Source: Gorillibacterium massiliense (GTDB lineage Bacteria; Bacillota; Bacilli; Paenibacillales; NBRC-103111). Taken from it: DNA of 61,951 bases. A model generated the notes under the pieces. That model saw only the letters and a list, made by a program, of their open reading frames with translations, ran no database searches and was not told the DNA's origin. The stretch's first letter is position 1. Each line of letters starts with the position of its first letter. The DNA is taken from positions 1-61,951 of the forward strand of contig NZ_CBQR020000063.1 of assembly GCF_000455485.1 (NCBI RefSeq), in the 5' to 3' direction. The translations under genes were made by a program, and so were the position numbers. This document shows, one piece after another, positions 52,301 through 61,308 of the stretch.

Positions 52301-52346
52301 TTTACACATTTCCTCAACATTTGTCGGGAAATGTGATATATTTTTT
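52301..52346 (+). promoter_or_regulatory. Terminator-like stem-loop in the pit leader
   Basis: Perfect stem CACATTTCC (52305-52313) / GGAAATGTG (52327-52335) followed by ATATA and nine T. No plus-strand gene precedes it, so it would act as an attenuator of pit or overlap its promoter. Confidence 0.45.
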
Positions 52347-52422
52347 TTTGTGCTTACATAAACCCTTAACAATTTAGTTCAATCGATGCATACCACATAA
52401 AAAAATCACTGGGAGGGTCAAC

Positions 52423-53421
52423 GTGACTGCTATCATCATCATTGTATTTTTGGCGCTCGCCTTCGACTTTATTAATGGGTTCCACGACACAGCCAACGCC
52501 ATCGCGACGTCGGTGTCCACGAAAGCGCTGCGTCCCCGGTTCGCCATCTTTTACGCGGCGGTGCTTAACTTCCTTGGAGCACTGCTTTTTGAGGGGGTTG
52601 CGAAGAATATCGGCGGCAACATTGCCGACCCCTTTAAAATCCCCCATGGGACACATATCATCATTGCAGCGCTAATTTCCATGATCCTTTGGAATTTGCT
52701 CACCTGGTATTTCGGCATTCCGTCATCCTCGTCCCACACCCTTATCGGCTCGTTGGTTGGCACGGTAGTAGCGGGCGCAGGCTTCGACGCCGTTACCTGG
52801 CACGGTTTTACCAAGATTCTGCTGGTTCTGGTGCTGTCTCCTGTCATTGCCTTTATCGCAGGTTACATCGTCCTTCATCTCATCCGTTTTATTTTAAAAT
52901 TGGTCGGCAAAACGTCGCCTGGGAAAATCAATCGCGGCTTCCGCTTTCTGCAAATCTTTTCAGCCGGTTGGCAGGCGTTCTCCCACGGCACCAACGACGC
53001 GCAAAAAGCAATGGGGATCATCGTGTTCGCCCTCGTTTCCCAAGGCTATTTGACGGAGATGCATGTTCCGATATGGGTCAAGCTGGCCGCGGCCTCCTCT
53101 ATGGCCCTTGGTACCTCGGTAGGCGGCTGGAAGATCATCAAGACCGTCGGCCAGAAAATCGTCAAAGTGGAGCCGATGAACGGCTTTGCTTCCGACTTGA
53201 CGGCATCGACGGTGCTCACCGTGGCTACCCATTTCGGCATGCCGCTGTCGACGACCCACGTTATCACCTCTTCCATCGTCGGTACCGGAACGGCCCTTCG
53301 CCCACGCTCAATCAATTGGGGAATTGTCAGACAAATGGTGCTGACTTGGGTGATTACGATTCCGATCTCTATGGTCATCGGATATGTGATTTATCAATTG
53401 ATTTTCGGTTTGTTCGCTTAA
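52423..53421 (+). CDS. pit: Low-affinity inorganic phosphate transporter, PiT family
   Basis: 332 residues, about ten membrane helices in two inverted halves. Each half carries the PiT signature: GFHDTANAIATS at residues 19-30 and SHGTNDAQKAMG in the second half. It imports phosphate, probably as a metal-phosphate complex with protons. GTG start at 52423 after GGGAGGG. Bacillus-type pit genes are often preceded by a DUF47 gene; none is here. Confidence 0.93.
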   Translation: MTAIIIIVFLALAFDFINGFHDTANAIATSVSTKALRPRFAIFYAAVLNFLGALLFEGVAKNIGGNIADPFKIPHGTHIIIAALISMILWNLLTWYFGIPSSSSHTLIGSLVGTVVAGAGFDAVTWHGFTKILLVLVLSPVIAFIAGYIVLHLIRFILKLVGKTSPGKINRGFRFLQIFSAGWQAFSHGTNDAQKAMGIIVFALVSQGYLTEMHVPIWVKLAAASSMALGTSVGGWKIIKTVGQKIVKVEPMNGFASDLTASTVLTVATHFGMPLSTTHVITSSIVGTGTALRPRSINWGIVRQMVLTWVITIPISMVIGYVIYQLIFGLFA

Positions 53422-53440
53422 CTGCAATATTTTACGGATT

Positions 53441-53518
53441 AAACCGCCATGATATGAACAGGCTGCCGCCGATACTCCTAACCCGGCAACGGGTAATAGA
53501 GGGTATAGGCGGTTTTTA
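53441..53518 (+). terminator. Terminator of pit
   Basis: AAACCGCC / GGCGGTTT outer stem with inner CCCGG/CGGG pairing, then TTTTTAT. Confidence 0.7.
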
Positions 53519-53557
53519 TATCGCCTAATCCTATCCTATGACAGCGGGAGATTCGGC

Positions 53558-55699
53558 ATGGGACAACACCTTCATGCGATGCAAAAATTACAGGACACCT
53601 ACGCCAGTCAGTTGGGCTTGTGTCTTGTGCTGACAGGGAAAAACGGTCGATTCATGACGAGAGCCTCCGGTGAGGCGAAAATAATCAAGTGGCTGGAAGA
53701 CCCCGGGCATCCGGGGATGCTGCGTATGGATTTGCGGCAACTGGCTCATCACAAGCGGGAGCCGGGATGGCCCTTGGAAACGGAATACAAGCCCGGGATC
53801 AAAGCTCTGGTAGTGGAAATCCCTGCAGACGACTCCGAAGCCGCTGTGTTATGGGCTTGTTTTTTCACGGAAGCTCGGGCTAGGCGATCTTTACGGAGCT
53901 ATTATGAGCAAGACGTAGACGCGGCTTTCCTTTACCGGGAACTGCGGAACGTCATGCCCGAGTGGAATGGAGAAAAGAAACGGCAGGCGCTGGATACTTT
54001 GTCCGGTATGGCCGAAATCGCCTCCGTGCTCTTGAGCGCCGACAGGCAGCAAAATCAGGGCAAAGGTCAGTTGTCCGCATTGCGTGACATGGCCTTCTCC
54101 TTCGACAGAAAGGGCGGCAATCTGCGGGAGACGGTTGCGCCGTATTTTGATCAGCAGCAGGAAATTGACTTTATCGGGATTGCCATAAAACGGGACGATA
54201 CGCATTATCAGGTTCAAGAAACGCTGGGAGACGCTAGCTACCGCCTCAGAGGCGCCGCTTTCTCATCGGGGGAAGGCTTTCTCGGCCAGACGGTCAGTAC
54301 CGGGCAGCCGGGATTATGGGGCGGGGTCCGGCGTGATCCGCGAGTGCAGTTTTTCACGCAGAACAACCTATACCCGGAGTCTCTTTTTTGTTTCCCCATC
54401 ATGCAGGAGGGGGCGTCTGTCGGCGTTTTATTCGGCGGCAGTGCGGTGAAGGCCAATCTTTCCGAGGAGATTTACGATTTTGGGCGGACATTGGCGGCGA
54501 TGCTAAGCTCGCGGTTCATTTTCCAGGCTTTGCAGGAGGAACGGGACCGGCTATACCTGCGGCTGTCCATGCTGGTGGAGCTTTCCCGCGCGCTCGCCGA
54601 GGCTCGGGAAGTCAAGATGGTCTTGCTCATGCTGATCGATATGAGCCTGCAACTGACTCAGGGCGATTTTTCCGCCGTGCTGATGCCGGGGACGGAGCGT
54701 AAGGCGAAGCTATTGTCCCGGGGGCTGGCTCAGGGCACAGCGGAGTCGTACATGCAAGAGCTTGCCGGGCGCTATGATGACTTTATTGCGGGTCATTCTT
54801 TTTTCGGGGAAGCCCGCTTGACGGAATATAACGGCATTCCGGTACTGGAATGTCCGCTGGTTTACCACTCTCGATTGATCGGCGTGCTGAGCTCAGGTCT
54901 AGTGCGGCGCAGCGATTTTGATCAGCTTCGCGGATATATGCAAGCCTTGTGCGCGACGGCAAGCACTGCCGTTCACCGCCTTGAAGCGGAGGGAGAGTCG
55001 GATGATCGGGACGCCGTCCAGCTCTTGGCTCTGGCGACCCGCCGCTGGAGCGGGGAGGATGGCCGGCTGGAGGAGAGCGCCGCGAAAACGGCCCGGGAAT
55101 TCGCCCGGGAGTTCGGGTTGCCCGAAGGTGATGTTAGATTGGCTGGGGAAGCCTGCCTGATCGCCAGTTATGATGCGGCAGTTTTGCGGGATGCGGTGGG
55201 GGAGGAGCTTGCTTCTATTGCTCTGGAGGTGCAGGATTGCCGCGAAGAAGAAAAAGATCAAGCAGAAACGGAAGGATTCTCCTGGCGGGAAGCGAGTCAA
55301 ATCGCAGCTCTCGCCCTGGAGAGCGCTTATGGCCAAAGTGGTCATACCCGCCGCATGTCCCGGGTGAGATCAGCTTTGCGCGACCAATTCATGGCTTTTA
55401 TGGAGAAGAAAAATCAGCTTGCCGCCAAATTGATCCTTAACGAAACAGCGGAGCAGGAGGAGTTGAGGGCTCCGATCCAGGCTGTAAAGGATTTACATGT
55501 GCTCTCCGGTCGCGAGGAAGAAGTTCTGGAGCTTGTTGTGACGGGAGCCAGCAACCGGGAAATCGCCGAAAAATTATATATTTCCGAGCATACCGTGAAA
55601 AATCATATGACCAGCATTCTTCATAAACTGGGGGTAAGCGACCGGGCGCAGCTCATCGCAACCGTTTATCAAATGGGATTCTCGCCGCCTCAGAATTAG
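53558..55699 (+). CDS. LuxR-type regulator with GAF sensor domains
   Basis: 713 residues. There is an N-terminal region with a possible PocR/GAF-like sensor (1-130). A GAF domain follows at about 175-325, with LGQTVSTGQPGLWGG and LFCFPIMQEGASVGVLFGGSAV. A second GAF-like domain is at about 340-475. A helical region precedes the C-terminal LuxR HTH (about 645-705: LSGREEEVLELVVTGASNREIAEKLYISEHTVKNHMTSIL). No receiver or kinase domain is visible, so the signal is probably a small ligand. RBS GGGAG. It is followed by a degenerate HD-GYP protein. Confidence 0.85.
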   Translation: MGQHLHAMQKLQDTYASQLGLCLVLTGKNGRFMTRASGEAKIIKWLEDPGHPGMLRMDLRQLAHHKREPGWPLETEYKPGIKALVVEIPADDSEAAVLWACFFTEARARRSLRSYYEQDVDAAFLYRELRNVMPEWNGEKKRQALDTLSGMAEIASVLLSADRQQNQGKGQLSALRDMAFSFDRKGGNLRETVAPYFDQQQEIDFIGIAIKRDDTHYQVQETLGDASYRLRGAAFSSGEGFLGQTVSTGQPGLWGGVRRDPRVQFFTQNNLYPESLFCFPIMQEGASVGVLFGGSAVKANLSEEIYDFGRTLAAMLSSRFIFQALQEERDRLYLRLSMLVELSRALAEAREVKMVLLMLIDMSLQLTQGDFSAVLMPGTERKAKLLSRGLAQGTAESYMQELAGRYDDFIAGHSFFGEARLTEYNGIPVLECPLVYHSRLIGVLSSGLVRRSDFDQLRGYMQALCATASTAVHRLEAEGESDDRDAVQLLALATRRWSGEDGRLEESAAKTAREFAREFGLPEGDVRLAGEACLIASYDAAVLRDAVGEELASIALEVQDCREEEKDQAETEGFSWREASQIAALALESAYGQSGHTRRMSRVRSALRDQFMAFMEKKNQLAAKLILNETAEQEELRAPIQAVKDLHVLSGREEEVLELVVTGASNREIAEKLYISEHTVKNHMTSILHKLGVSDRAQLIATVYQMGFSPPQN

Positions 55700-55841
55700 C
55701 ATAAATCGGGCGGTCCATCATGCTGCAATAAAAATTGGATGATTTTGTCGTTCTGCGCGTGTCGGAAATGCTTTTTCTGGCTAAGTAATTATCAAATGCA
55801 TAGCGAGGGCAAAGGCATGATCCGAAGAAAGGAGACTCCTG

Positions 55842-56516
55842 ATGGCAACTAAGCGAAACGCAGAACCCTATTCAACCGTCGCCGCTCACTTTTGCAAAGA
55901 GAACGGGCAGACCTATTTTTTGTTGAAACGCCTGAAAGCTCATGACAAATTCATATATGAACAATCGCTGCGATCCGCCTATTACAGCCTGCTGCTGGCT
56001 CGGGGGCTCGGATTATCCGGCAAGGAGCAGGAAGTGGTATACCGATCTGCCTTATTGGCGGACATCGGAAAGCTGCAAACGTCTTTAGGAGCGGATGACG
56101 CCCAGGAGCCGCGATTGTCCATTCTCCACCATCCTGTCTACAGTGCGGAATTGCTGCGTCCAATGAGCGAACAAGGGCTGGTGGACGGGGACGGCATTTT
56201 GCATCACCACGAAAATCTCGACGGAACGGGTTATCCCTTTGGCGCCATCTGGGAGGATATTAGCCTGACGGCGAGAATTCTTCGGGTAGCGGACAGTTTT
56301 GCCGCCATGACCTCCGTTGACCGCAAAACCGGATCTGTGGCGGGTGTGGAGGAGGCGCTGAATGAACTGTACCGGTGGAGCGATGTCCTGTACGACAGCG
56401 ATTTGGTCATGCTGCTCTGTTATTGTTTTGACAACCTCTTGCCTAATAAAATGAAAGATAAGGGCGGGACCGATGCCGCTGGCGAAACTGGCGTGGTAAG
56501 GAAGATTACTCCCTAG
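55842..56516 (+). CDS. HD-GYP-like protein with degenerate metal site
   Basis: 224 residues. The fold is clear: LGLSGKEQEVVYRSALLADIGKL, ILHHPVYSAELLR, GILHHHENLDGTGYPFG (HHH at 121-123) and LTARILRVADSFAAM. But two metal ligands are replaced. The usual H of the HS motif is Gln41 (YEQS), and the HD motif reads Ala73-Asp74 (ADIGK). It may bind cyclic dinucleotides or GGDEF partners without hydrolysing them. RBS AAAGGAG. Compare the intact HD-GYP protein at 1203. Confidence 0.82.
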   Translation: MATKRNAEPYSTVAAHFCKENGQTYFLLKRLKAHDKFIYEQSLRSAYYSLLLARGLGLSGKEQEVVYRSALLADIGKLQTSLGADDAQEPRLSILHHPVYSAELLRPMSEQGLVDGDGILHHHENLDGTGYPFGAIWEDISLTARILRVADSFAAMTSVDRKTGSVAGVEEALNELYRWSDVLYDSDLVMLLCYCFDNLLPNKMKDKGGTDAAGETGVVRKITP

Positions 56517-56555
56517 CGGCTGGCAAATACGAGCGTTTCGCAGGCTGATGCAGGG

Positions 56556-56576
56556 CAGCGCGGAGCGCTTTTTTGT
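56556..56576 (+). terminator. Terminator of the degenerate HD-GYP gene
   Basis: AGCGC-GGA-GCGCT stem followed by TTTTT. Confidence 0.6.
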
Positions 56577-56678
56577 TGGTTTCAACGAGAAGGTGATGCT
56601 GGCATTGGAAACTTCTATGAAAAATCGTCGTACATACTGTATGAAAAAATAGTCGCAAGTAAAGTGAGGGTGTAAGGC

Positions 56679-57407
56679 ATGTCAATGCTGCAGGCCGACA
56701 TTGAATCGGCTGGGTATAAAGACCGAAAGGAAGTCATCCGGAACATTCGGTTTGAAGTGCAGCCGGGGGAGCTGGTGGGGCTGATCGGTCCCAATGGAGC
56801 CGGCAAAAGCACGACGATAAAAGCATTGCTCGGGCTGCTGCCTGAGATCAAAGGCAGTATTGAGTTCAATGAGAATACCCCGCATTATTCATACATACCG
56901 GAACAGCCGCTGTTGTACGATGAACTGACCCTGTGGGAACATCTCGAACTGGCCGCCGCCGCTATGGGACTAGAACGGCAAAGCTTCGTACTGACGGCGG
57001 AGCGGTTGCTGCGCAAGTATCGCCTCTATGATGTTCGCCATCATTTGCCTGCCAGCTTTTCCAAAGGGATGCAGCAAAAGATTATGCTCGTGATCGGCTT
57101 CTTGCACCAGCCGGACATCTACATCGTAGATGAGCCGTTTATCGGTTTGGACCCTATGGCGATCAAGGATTTTCTGGAGATGCTGAATGAGGAGCTGCGA
57201 CGAGGAGCGGGCGTGCTCATGTGCACGCATATGCTGGACACGGCGGAGCGGGTATGCGACTCTTTCATCCTGCTGTCGGAAGGGACGATTGTAGCCAAGG
57301 GGAACCTGGAGGAGATCAGGCGGGAAAGCGGCTTGCCGGGAGCTACGCTGTTTGACGCCTTCCACAAGCTGCTGGCGACTCAACCGAATGGGGAACGCCG
57401 CCCATGA
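56679..57407 (+). CDS. ecsA: ABC transporter ATP-binding protein EcsA
   Basis: 242 residues. Walker A is GPNGAGKST, Q-loop IPEQPLLYDELTLWEHL, signature SFSKGMQQKIM, Walker B IYIVDEPFIGLDP and switch THMLDTAERVCD. The SFSKGM signature, partner gene and nearby hit gene mark EcsA. EcsAB supports protein secretion and intramembrane proteolysis by RasP, probably by exporting peptides. It overlaps ecsB by four bases. Start at ATG 56679; GTGAGGGTG is the RBS. Confidence 0.9.
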   Translation: MSMLQADIESAGYKDRKEVIRNIRFEVQPGELVGLIGPNGAGKSTTIKALLGLLPEIKGSIEFNENTPHYSYIPEQPLLYDELTLWEHLELAAAAMGLERQSFVLTAERLLRKYRLYDVRHHLPASFSKGMQQKIMLVIGFLHQPDIYIVDEPFIGLDPMAIKDFLEMLNEELRRGAGVLMCTHMLDTAERVCDSFILLSEGTIVAKGNLEEIRRESGLPGATLFDAFHKLLATQPNGERRP

Positions 57408-58618
57408 ACAGCGCATTAAGTGTCTTTTTACGCCGGGTAAAAAGCAACTGGCGGTTTCAGTGGCAAGTGATCCGCTCCGTCGTGGACTGGTCGGTGGCGA
57501 TTTATATTGTCATCCCTGGCATTGCTTTTGCGGTTTACGATTACGTGGGCTGGTGGCATCAGGTGCCGGGCTGGTTTGACGGAATACCGCCCCAGATTCT
57601 CCGGCCGGTATTGTTTTTGCTTTGTATTAGCGGGAGGACGCGCTATTTTTTGGAGGCGGCGGATCAACTGCATTTTTTTCAAGGGGAAAAGTGGGAGGGC
57701 TTCTTTCGGCGGATGGGGGCGATCTATTCGACGATTGTCGGCTTGGTCGTCATGGTGTTCGCATTCTTTGCCGTTGCCCCGTTGTTTCTTTATCAACTAG
57801 ACATTTCCATTCCGGTTTTAATCCGGGTCTTTGCCTTTGTTTCTTTGTTCCGTTTGCATTTGGCCTATATCTTTCAACTGCTGACCTTGCGAAAAACCGG
57901 CTGGCGCATGGTTGTGCGCCGCATGTTGGGCTATACTGCCGCCGGTATTCTGTTTACCGCCGCATTGGGCGTTTTGCAGGATAGTCCTTTATATGGCTGG
58001 CTCATTATTGCGGTTACGCTGCTGTTTTTGCCTGCGACGATCACACTTCGCTTCCGTATGAAGGGCGTTCTGCTGGAAGAGGCGGGGCAGGACTATGAAG
58101 CCAAATGGCGGTTCGCTTCCTTGGTGTACCGGGATCATATCAAGCGCAGACCCGTGAGTCCGCGGCAACGGCCGCTCTTATGGCGTTCCTCCGGCAGTAT
58201 CTATCGCCAAAAGAATAAAACCGTGCATCACGCCATGGCGGAAGCGGGCATAAAATCATTTTTCCGCAGCAAATCGAAAGTCCGGATTTACGTAACGATG
58301 GTTGCTGTTCTTTCCCTTGGCACCTTATTCACCGGAATCGGTTTTGCCAATTTTTTAATCTGGCTGGCCGGAGGTTGGCTGATGCTGCATTATTGCCGGA
58401 ATCACTGGCTGGAATTTATGCAGCACCCTTACTTAAGCCTTTTCGCTCGGGAATCGGACCCGTATAGGGCGAAGCGGATGTACCTTTTTGGCGTGGTTAT
58501 GCCGGGGTTCCTCGTCGTGGGAGCTGCTGCGCTTCTGTTTACGCTCCCGCTCGTCATGGCGCTGGTTTTAGGGGGGCTGGGAATCTACCTTTTACGACAT
58601 ATTACCCGTTTTTTTTAG
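57404..58618 (+). CDS. ecsB: ABC transporter permease EcsB
   Basis: 404 residues with six to eight membrane helices in paired groups. The N-terminus FLRRVKSNWRFQWQVIRSVVDWSVAIYIVIPGIAF and the motif FFQGEKWEGFFRRMGAIYS fit the EcsB family. It forms the membrane channel for EcsA. The third gene found in B. subtilis, ecsC, does not follow; hit does. Confidence 0.9.
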   Translation: MNSALSVFLRRVKSNWRFQWQVIRSVVDWSVAIYIVIPGIAFAVYDYVGWWHQVPGWFDGIPPQILRPVLFLLCISGRTRYFLEAADQLHFFQGEKWEGFFRRMGAIYSTIVGLVVMVFAFFAVAPLFLYQLDISIPVLIRVFAFVSLFRLHLAYIFQLLTLRKTGWRMVVRRMLGYTAAGILFTAALGVLQDSPLYGWLIIAVTLLFLPATITLRFRMKGVLLEEAGQDYEAKWRFASLVYRDHIKRRPVSPRQRPLLWRSSGSIYRQKNKTVHHAMAEAGIKSFFRSKSKVRIYVTMVAVLSLGTLFTGIGFANFLIWLAGGWLMLHYCRNHWLEFMQHPYLSLFARESDPYRAKRMYLFGVVMPGFLVVGAAALLFTLPLVMALVLGGLGIYLLRHITRFF

Positions 58619-58727
58619 CGGGAAGCTGCCCAATTTCGGGCATTAGCCGGATGGACAGACGGGTATGAATTCGCTAGTATAAAAAGACAACAAAGATTGC
58701 AAGACAGTATCGCAAGGGGGCCCTTTG

Positions 58728-59162
58728 ATGTATCGCGAGTGTGTTTTTTGCGGCCGGGATGAGCGGCTGGACCAGATGATGATCGAAATATGCGACTTGA
58801 GCGTTTCTACCTTGTACTTGAATAAAGAACAAACGTATTTTGGACGCTGCGTCGTTGTGTTGAAGGATCATCAGCGGGAGCTGTTTCAATTATCGGAGGA
58901 AACCCGCACGAAATTTATGAATGATATCGTTCTTGTCGCAGGAGCCATTGAGAAAGCGTTCCAGCCCGACAGGATCAATTACGGCTGCTACGGAGACTAT
59001 ATGCCCCACCTTCATTTCCACGTCGTTCCGAAGTACAAGGATGGAGAAGCTTGGGGTTTTCCCTTCGAGTTAAATGGGAAACAAATCTTTTTGAACGATG
59101 AGCAGTATATGGGCATGATCGAAAAACTAATGAAGTACATGGAGTTCACTCCAGTTAGCTGA
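58728..59162 (+). CDS. hit: HIT family nucleotide hydrolase
   Basis: 144 residues. The histidine triad His94-x-His96-x-His98 lies in PHLHFHVVPKY; an N-terminal CxxC-type pair (ECVFCGR) may bind zinc. It probably hydrolyses AMP-linked substrates. Start at ATG 58728, seven bases after AAGGGGG. In B. subtilis a hit gene also neighbours ecs, in the opposite orientation, so the association is conserved with a rearrangement. Confidence 0.88.
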   Translation: MYRECVFCGRDERLDQMMIEICDLSVSTLYLNKEQTYFGRCVVVLKDHQRELFQLSEETRTKFMNDIVLVAGAIEKAFQPDRINYGCYGDYMPHLHFHVVPKYKDGEAWGFPFELNGKQIFLNDEQYMGMIEKLMKYMEFTPVS

Positions 59163-59169
59163 ACCCGAA

Positions 59170-59208
59170 AAACAAAAACCGGAAGCAGTCACCTCTGCCT
59201 CCGGTTTT
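59170..59208 (+). terminator. Terminator of hit
   Basis: ACAAAAACCGGA / TCCGGTTTTTGT stem with inner GCAG/CTGC pairing. Confidence 0.85.
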
Positions 59209-59270
59209 TGTATGTTTTGAGCTGGAATGAGGAACGCTAGACCCACTATTCGCGAGAGGGGAAGGTCGGC

Positions 59271-59615
59271 ATGTCCTCCATTTTTTTTCAATTCGACGAT
59301 ATCCAGGCCATTCGTTCGGCTGCCGGTACGTTAAGCGAGCTCGGCTATCCGGTGCAATTCCTGCTGCAGGTACCCATTGAAACGGCCAACCTCAGCGCTG
59401 CGCTGGACATCTCCCAAGCCTGCGGCGGCCGATTGGCGGAAGTGACGGAGCCTCTGCATTTCGCTTTGGCGGAGTCCGCGATGCTGCAATCCGCCTACAA
59501 CCTGGGCGGGATTCAGGTTCCGGCTCACACCGTTACGGAAGATTTTTCGGAAGATTATATGCATCCCGCTGCAGGCTCGATAGGAGAGAGTGGGGAACCG
59601 TCGGTGCAGATTTGA
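59271..59615 (+). CDS. Hypothetical protein, 114 residues
   Basis: I do not recognise a family. The first 95 residues read like a small alpha/beta domain (FFQFDDIQAIRSAAGTLSELGYPVQFLLQVPIE, then helices rich in Ala), with a loose acidic tail. The RBS GAGAGGGGAAGG lies upstream of the ATG and the frame shows normal codon use for the region, so the gene is probably real. It stands alone between two terminated units. Confidence 0.6.
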   Translation: MSSIFFQFDDIQAIRSAAGTLSELGYPVQFLLQVPIETANLSAALDISQACGGRLAEVTEPLHFALAESAMLQSAYNLGGIQVPAHTVTEDFSEDYMHPAAGSIGESGEPSVQI

Positions 59616-59697
59616 TCAACTGTTACGACCTGATTCCATGATCAGACAACTCCATAAATTCAATTTATATAGCTTGTCAGACTGCCAACAGTCGAGG

Positions 59698-60957
59698 TTA
59701 AAGTGACAAAGCCGCGCTTCGCCCCGCGCTGTAGCCGGTGGAGAAAGCTGCCGTAATGTTGTAGCCGCCGGTGTAGCCGTGAATATCTAGAATTTCGCCG
59801 CAAAAATAAAGCCCTGGCATCATCTTGGAGCCCATAGTGCCGGGATCGATCTCTTTCAAGCTGACTCCGCCTCCAGTGACGAAAGCCTCTTCCAGAGAGA
59901 GCGTGCCGTTCACGTCAACGGGAAAAGCTTTCAATATGGCGGCAAGCTCCACCCAGCTCATCTTCCCAATTTGGCTGCACGGGATGTCGGGGGCGATATC
60001 AACTTTCAATAATGCAATGGGAATGAGGCGCTCCGGCAGCAAGCTTTTGAGTCCGTTTCGGGCTGCCTTGCGAGCTTCCGTCTCGGCAAGCTGTACCAAC
60101 TCCTCTAGCAGCTCCTCCTTGTTCGTCGCAGGGAAGAGGTCGATCGTAATCCGCACGGATGCTGCGCCCGACTTTTTCAATTCTTTTATAACGAATTGGC
60201 TGCAGCGGAGAGCGGCCGGTCCGGAAATGCCGAAATGGGTGAAGATCATATCCCCCTCATGGGAGATAATCCTTTTTCCCTTGGTATTCCAGACTGTCAG
60301 CTCGACGTCCCGAAGCGACAAACCCTGGAGCTCGCGGCTTTTGATGAAAGACTCGTTCGAAGTGAGCGGCACCTCTGTCGGGTATAGCTCCGTGATGGTA
60401 TGACCGGCTTCCTCCGCCCATGGGTAGCCGTCGCCCGTTGAGCCGGTATGGGGCACCGAACGGCCGCCAGTGGCGATGACCACGGCTCGGCTTTTCAGCG
60501 TTTCGCCGCCTGCAAGGCATACTCCCGCAACAGAGCCATCTTCATAGAGTACGCGGGCAGCCGGAGCGTTCAGACGCATATCCACTCCTTGCCGGCGCAC
60601 TTGGTTGACAAGGGCATCCACGACGCTCTTTGCCTTGTCCGTGACGGGGAACATCCGTCCCCGATCCTCTTCTTTCAGGGCAATCCCTAATCCTTCAAAG
60701 AAAGCAATGATATCCCGGTTACCGAACCGGGAGAAGGCGCTGTACAAAAAGCGGCCGTTGCCGGGGATGTGCCGGACGATGTCCTCGGTTTCCCCGGCGT
60801 TGGTCACATTGCATCTGCCTCCCCCGGAGATGCCCAGCTTACGTCCGGGCTTGTTCCCTTTATCAAGGAGCAGCGTCCGCGCCCCGTGCTCGCTTGCCGC
60901 GATAGCAGCCATAAGACCGGCGGGACCGCCGCCGATGACAATCACATCATAATCCAT
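59698..60957 (-). CDS. HI0933 family FAD-dependent oxidoreductase (YtfP-like)
   Basis: 419 residues. The FAD Rossmann motif [12 protein letters not shown] lies at residues 7-18, then [16 protein letters not shown], typical of the HI0933/BaiN family. [20 protein letters not shown] follows, and the C-terminal FAD segment [27 protein letters not shown]. The reaction is unknown in most members; some reduce flavins or bile-acid intermediates. Start at ATG 60957 (GGAGAAAG upstream); the open frame extends 42 codons further without an RBS. Confidence 0.9.
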   Translation of the reverse strand: MDYDVIVIGGGPAGLMAAIAASEHGARTLLLDKGNKPGRKLGISGGGRCNVTNAGETEDIVRHIPGNGRFLYSAFSRFGNRDIIAFFEGLGIALKEEDRGRMFPVTDKAKSVVDALVNQVRRQGVDMRLNAPAARVLYEDGSVAGVCLAGGETLKSRAVVIATGGRSVPHTGSTGDGYPWAEEAGHTITELYPTEVPLTSNESFIKSRELQGLSLRDVELTVWNTKGKRIISHEGDMIFTHFGISGPAALRCSQFVIKELKKSGAASVRITIDLFPATNKEELLEELVQLAETEARKAARNGLKSLLPERLIPIALLKVDIAPDIPCSQIGKMSWVELAAILKAFPVDVNGTLSLEEAFVTGGGVSLKEIDPGTMGSKMMPGLYFCGEILDIHGYTGGYNITAAFSTGYSAGRSAALSL

Positions 60958-61098
60958 AATCTTTCTCCATTTTCTTGATGATGGCCTAACGTTTACTATT
61001 ACCGAGTTTATCCTAATTTTCTTCAGAAAATAAGGGGGGAGCGGGATACAACTTACTACGTATAGGCATAATAAGGAAAACAAGAAAGGAGTGGAAGT

Positions 61099-61197
61099 GT
61101 GGGTAAAGGCAATAATAAGAAAGAAAAACAGAACAAAGTCAAAAAGCCAAAGAAAACCTATGGAGATGTAATTGATAAAAACCAGGAACAGCTGTAA
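61099..61197 (+). CDS. Tiny lysine-rich protein, 32 residues
   Basis: The peptide is [19 protein letters not shown] followed by [13 protein letters not shown], starting with GTG after AAAGGAGTGG and followed eight bases later by a strong terminator. Ten of the first 20 residues are Lys. The strong RBS, clean stop and terminator support a real gene, but I cannot assign a family; small basic peptides of this kind are common in spore-formers. Confidence 0.55.
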   Translation: MGKGNNKKEKQNKVKKPKKTYGDVIDKNQEQL

Positions 61198-61204
61198 AAC
61201 GGAG

Positions 61205-61256
61205 CGGACAAAAAAAGCATCCCTTCCGAAGCCATTCGGTTGGGATGCGTTTTGTT
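61205..61256. terminator. Bidirectional terminator
   Basis: GCATCCC..CCGAA / TTCGG..GGGATGC stem flanked by AAAAAAA and TTTTG. It lies between the tiny gene and the convergent lipid kinase gene. Confidence 0.85.
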
Positions 61257-61308
61257 AACGTTACAGAATGTTAAGCCGGTTTAAAATGCCAAGCGCTGCA
61301 AATATTCT

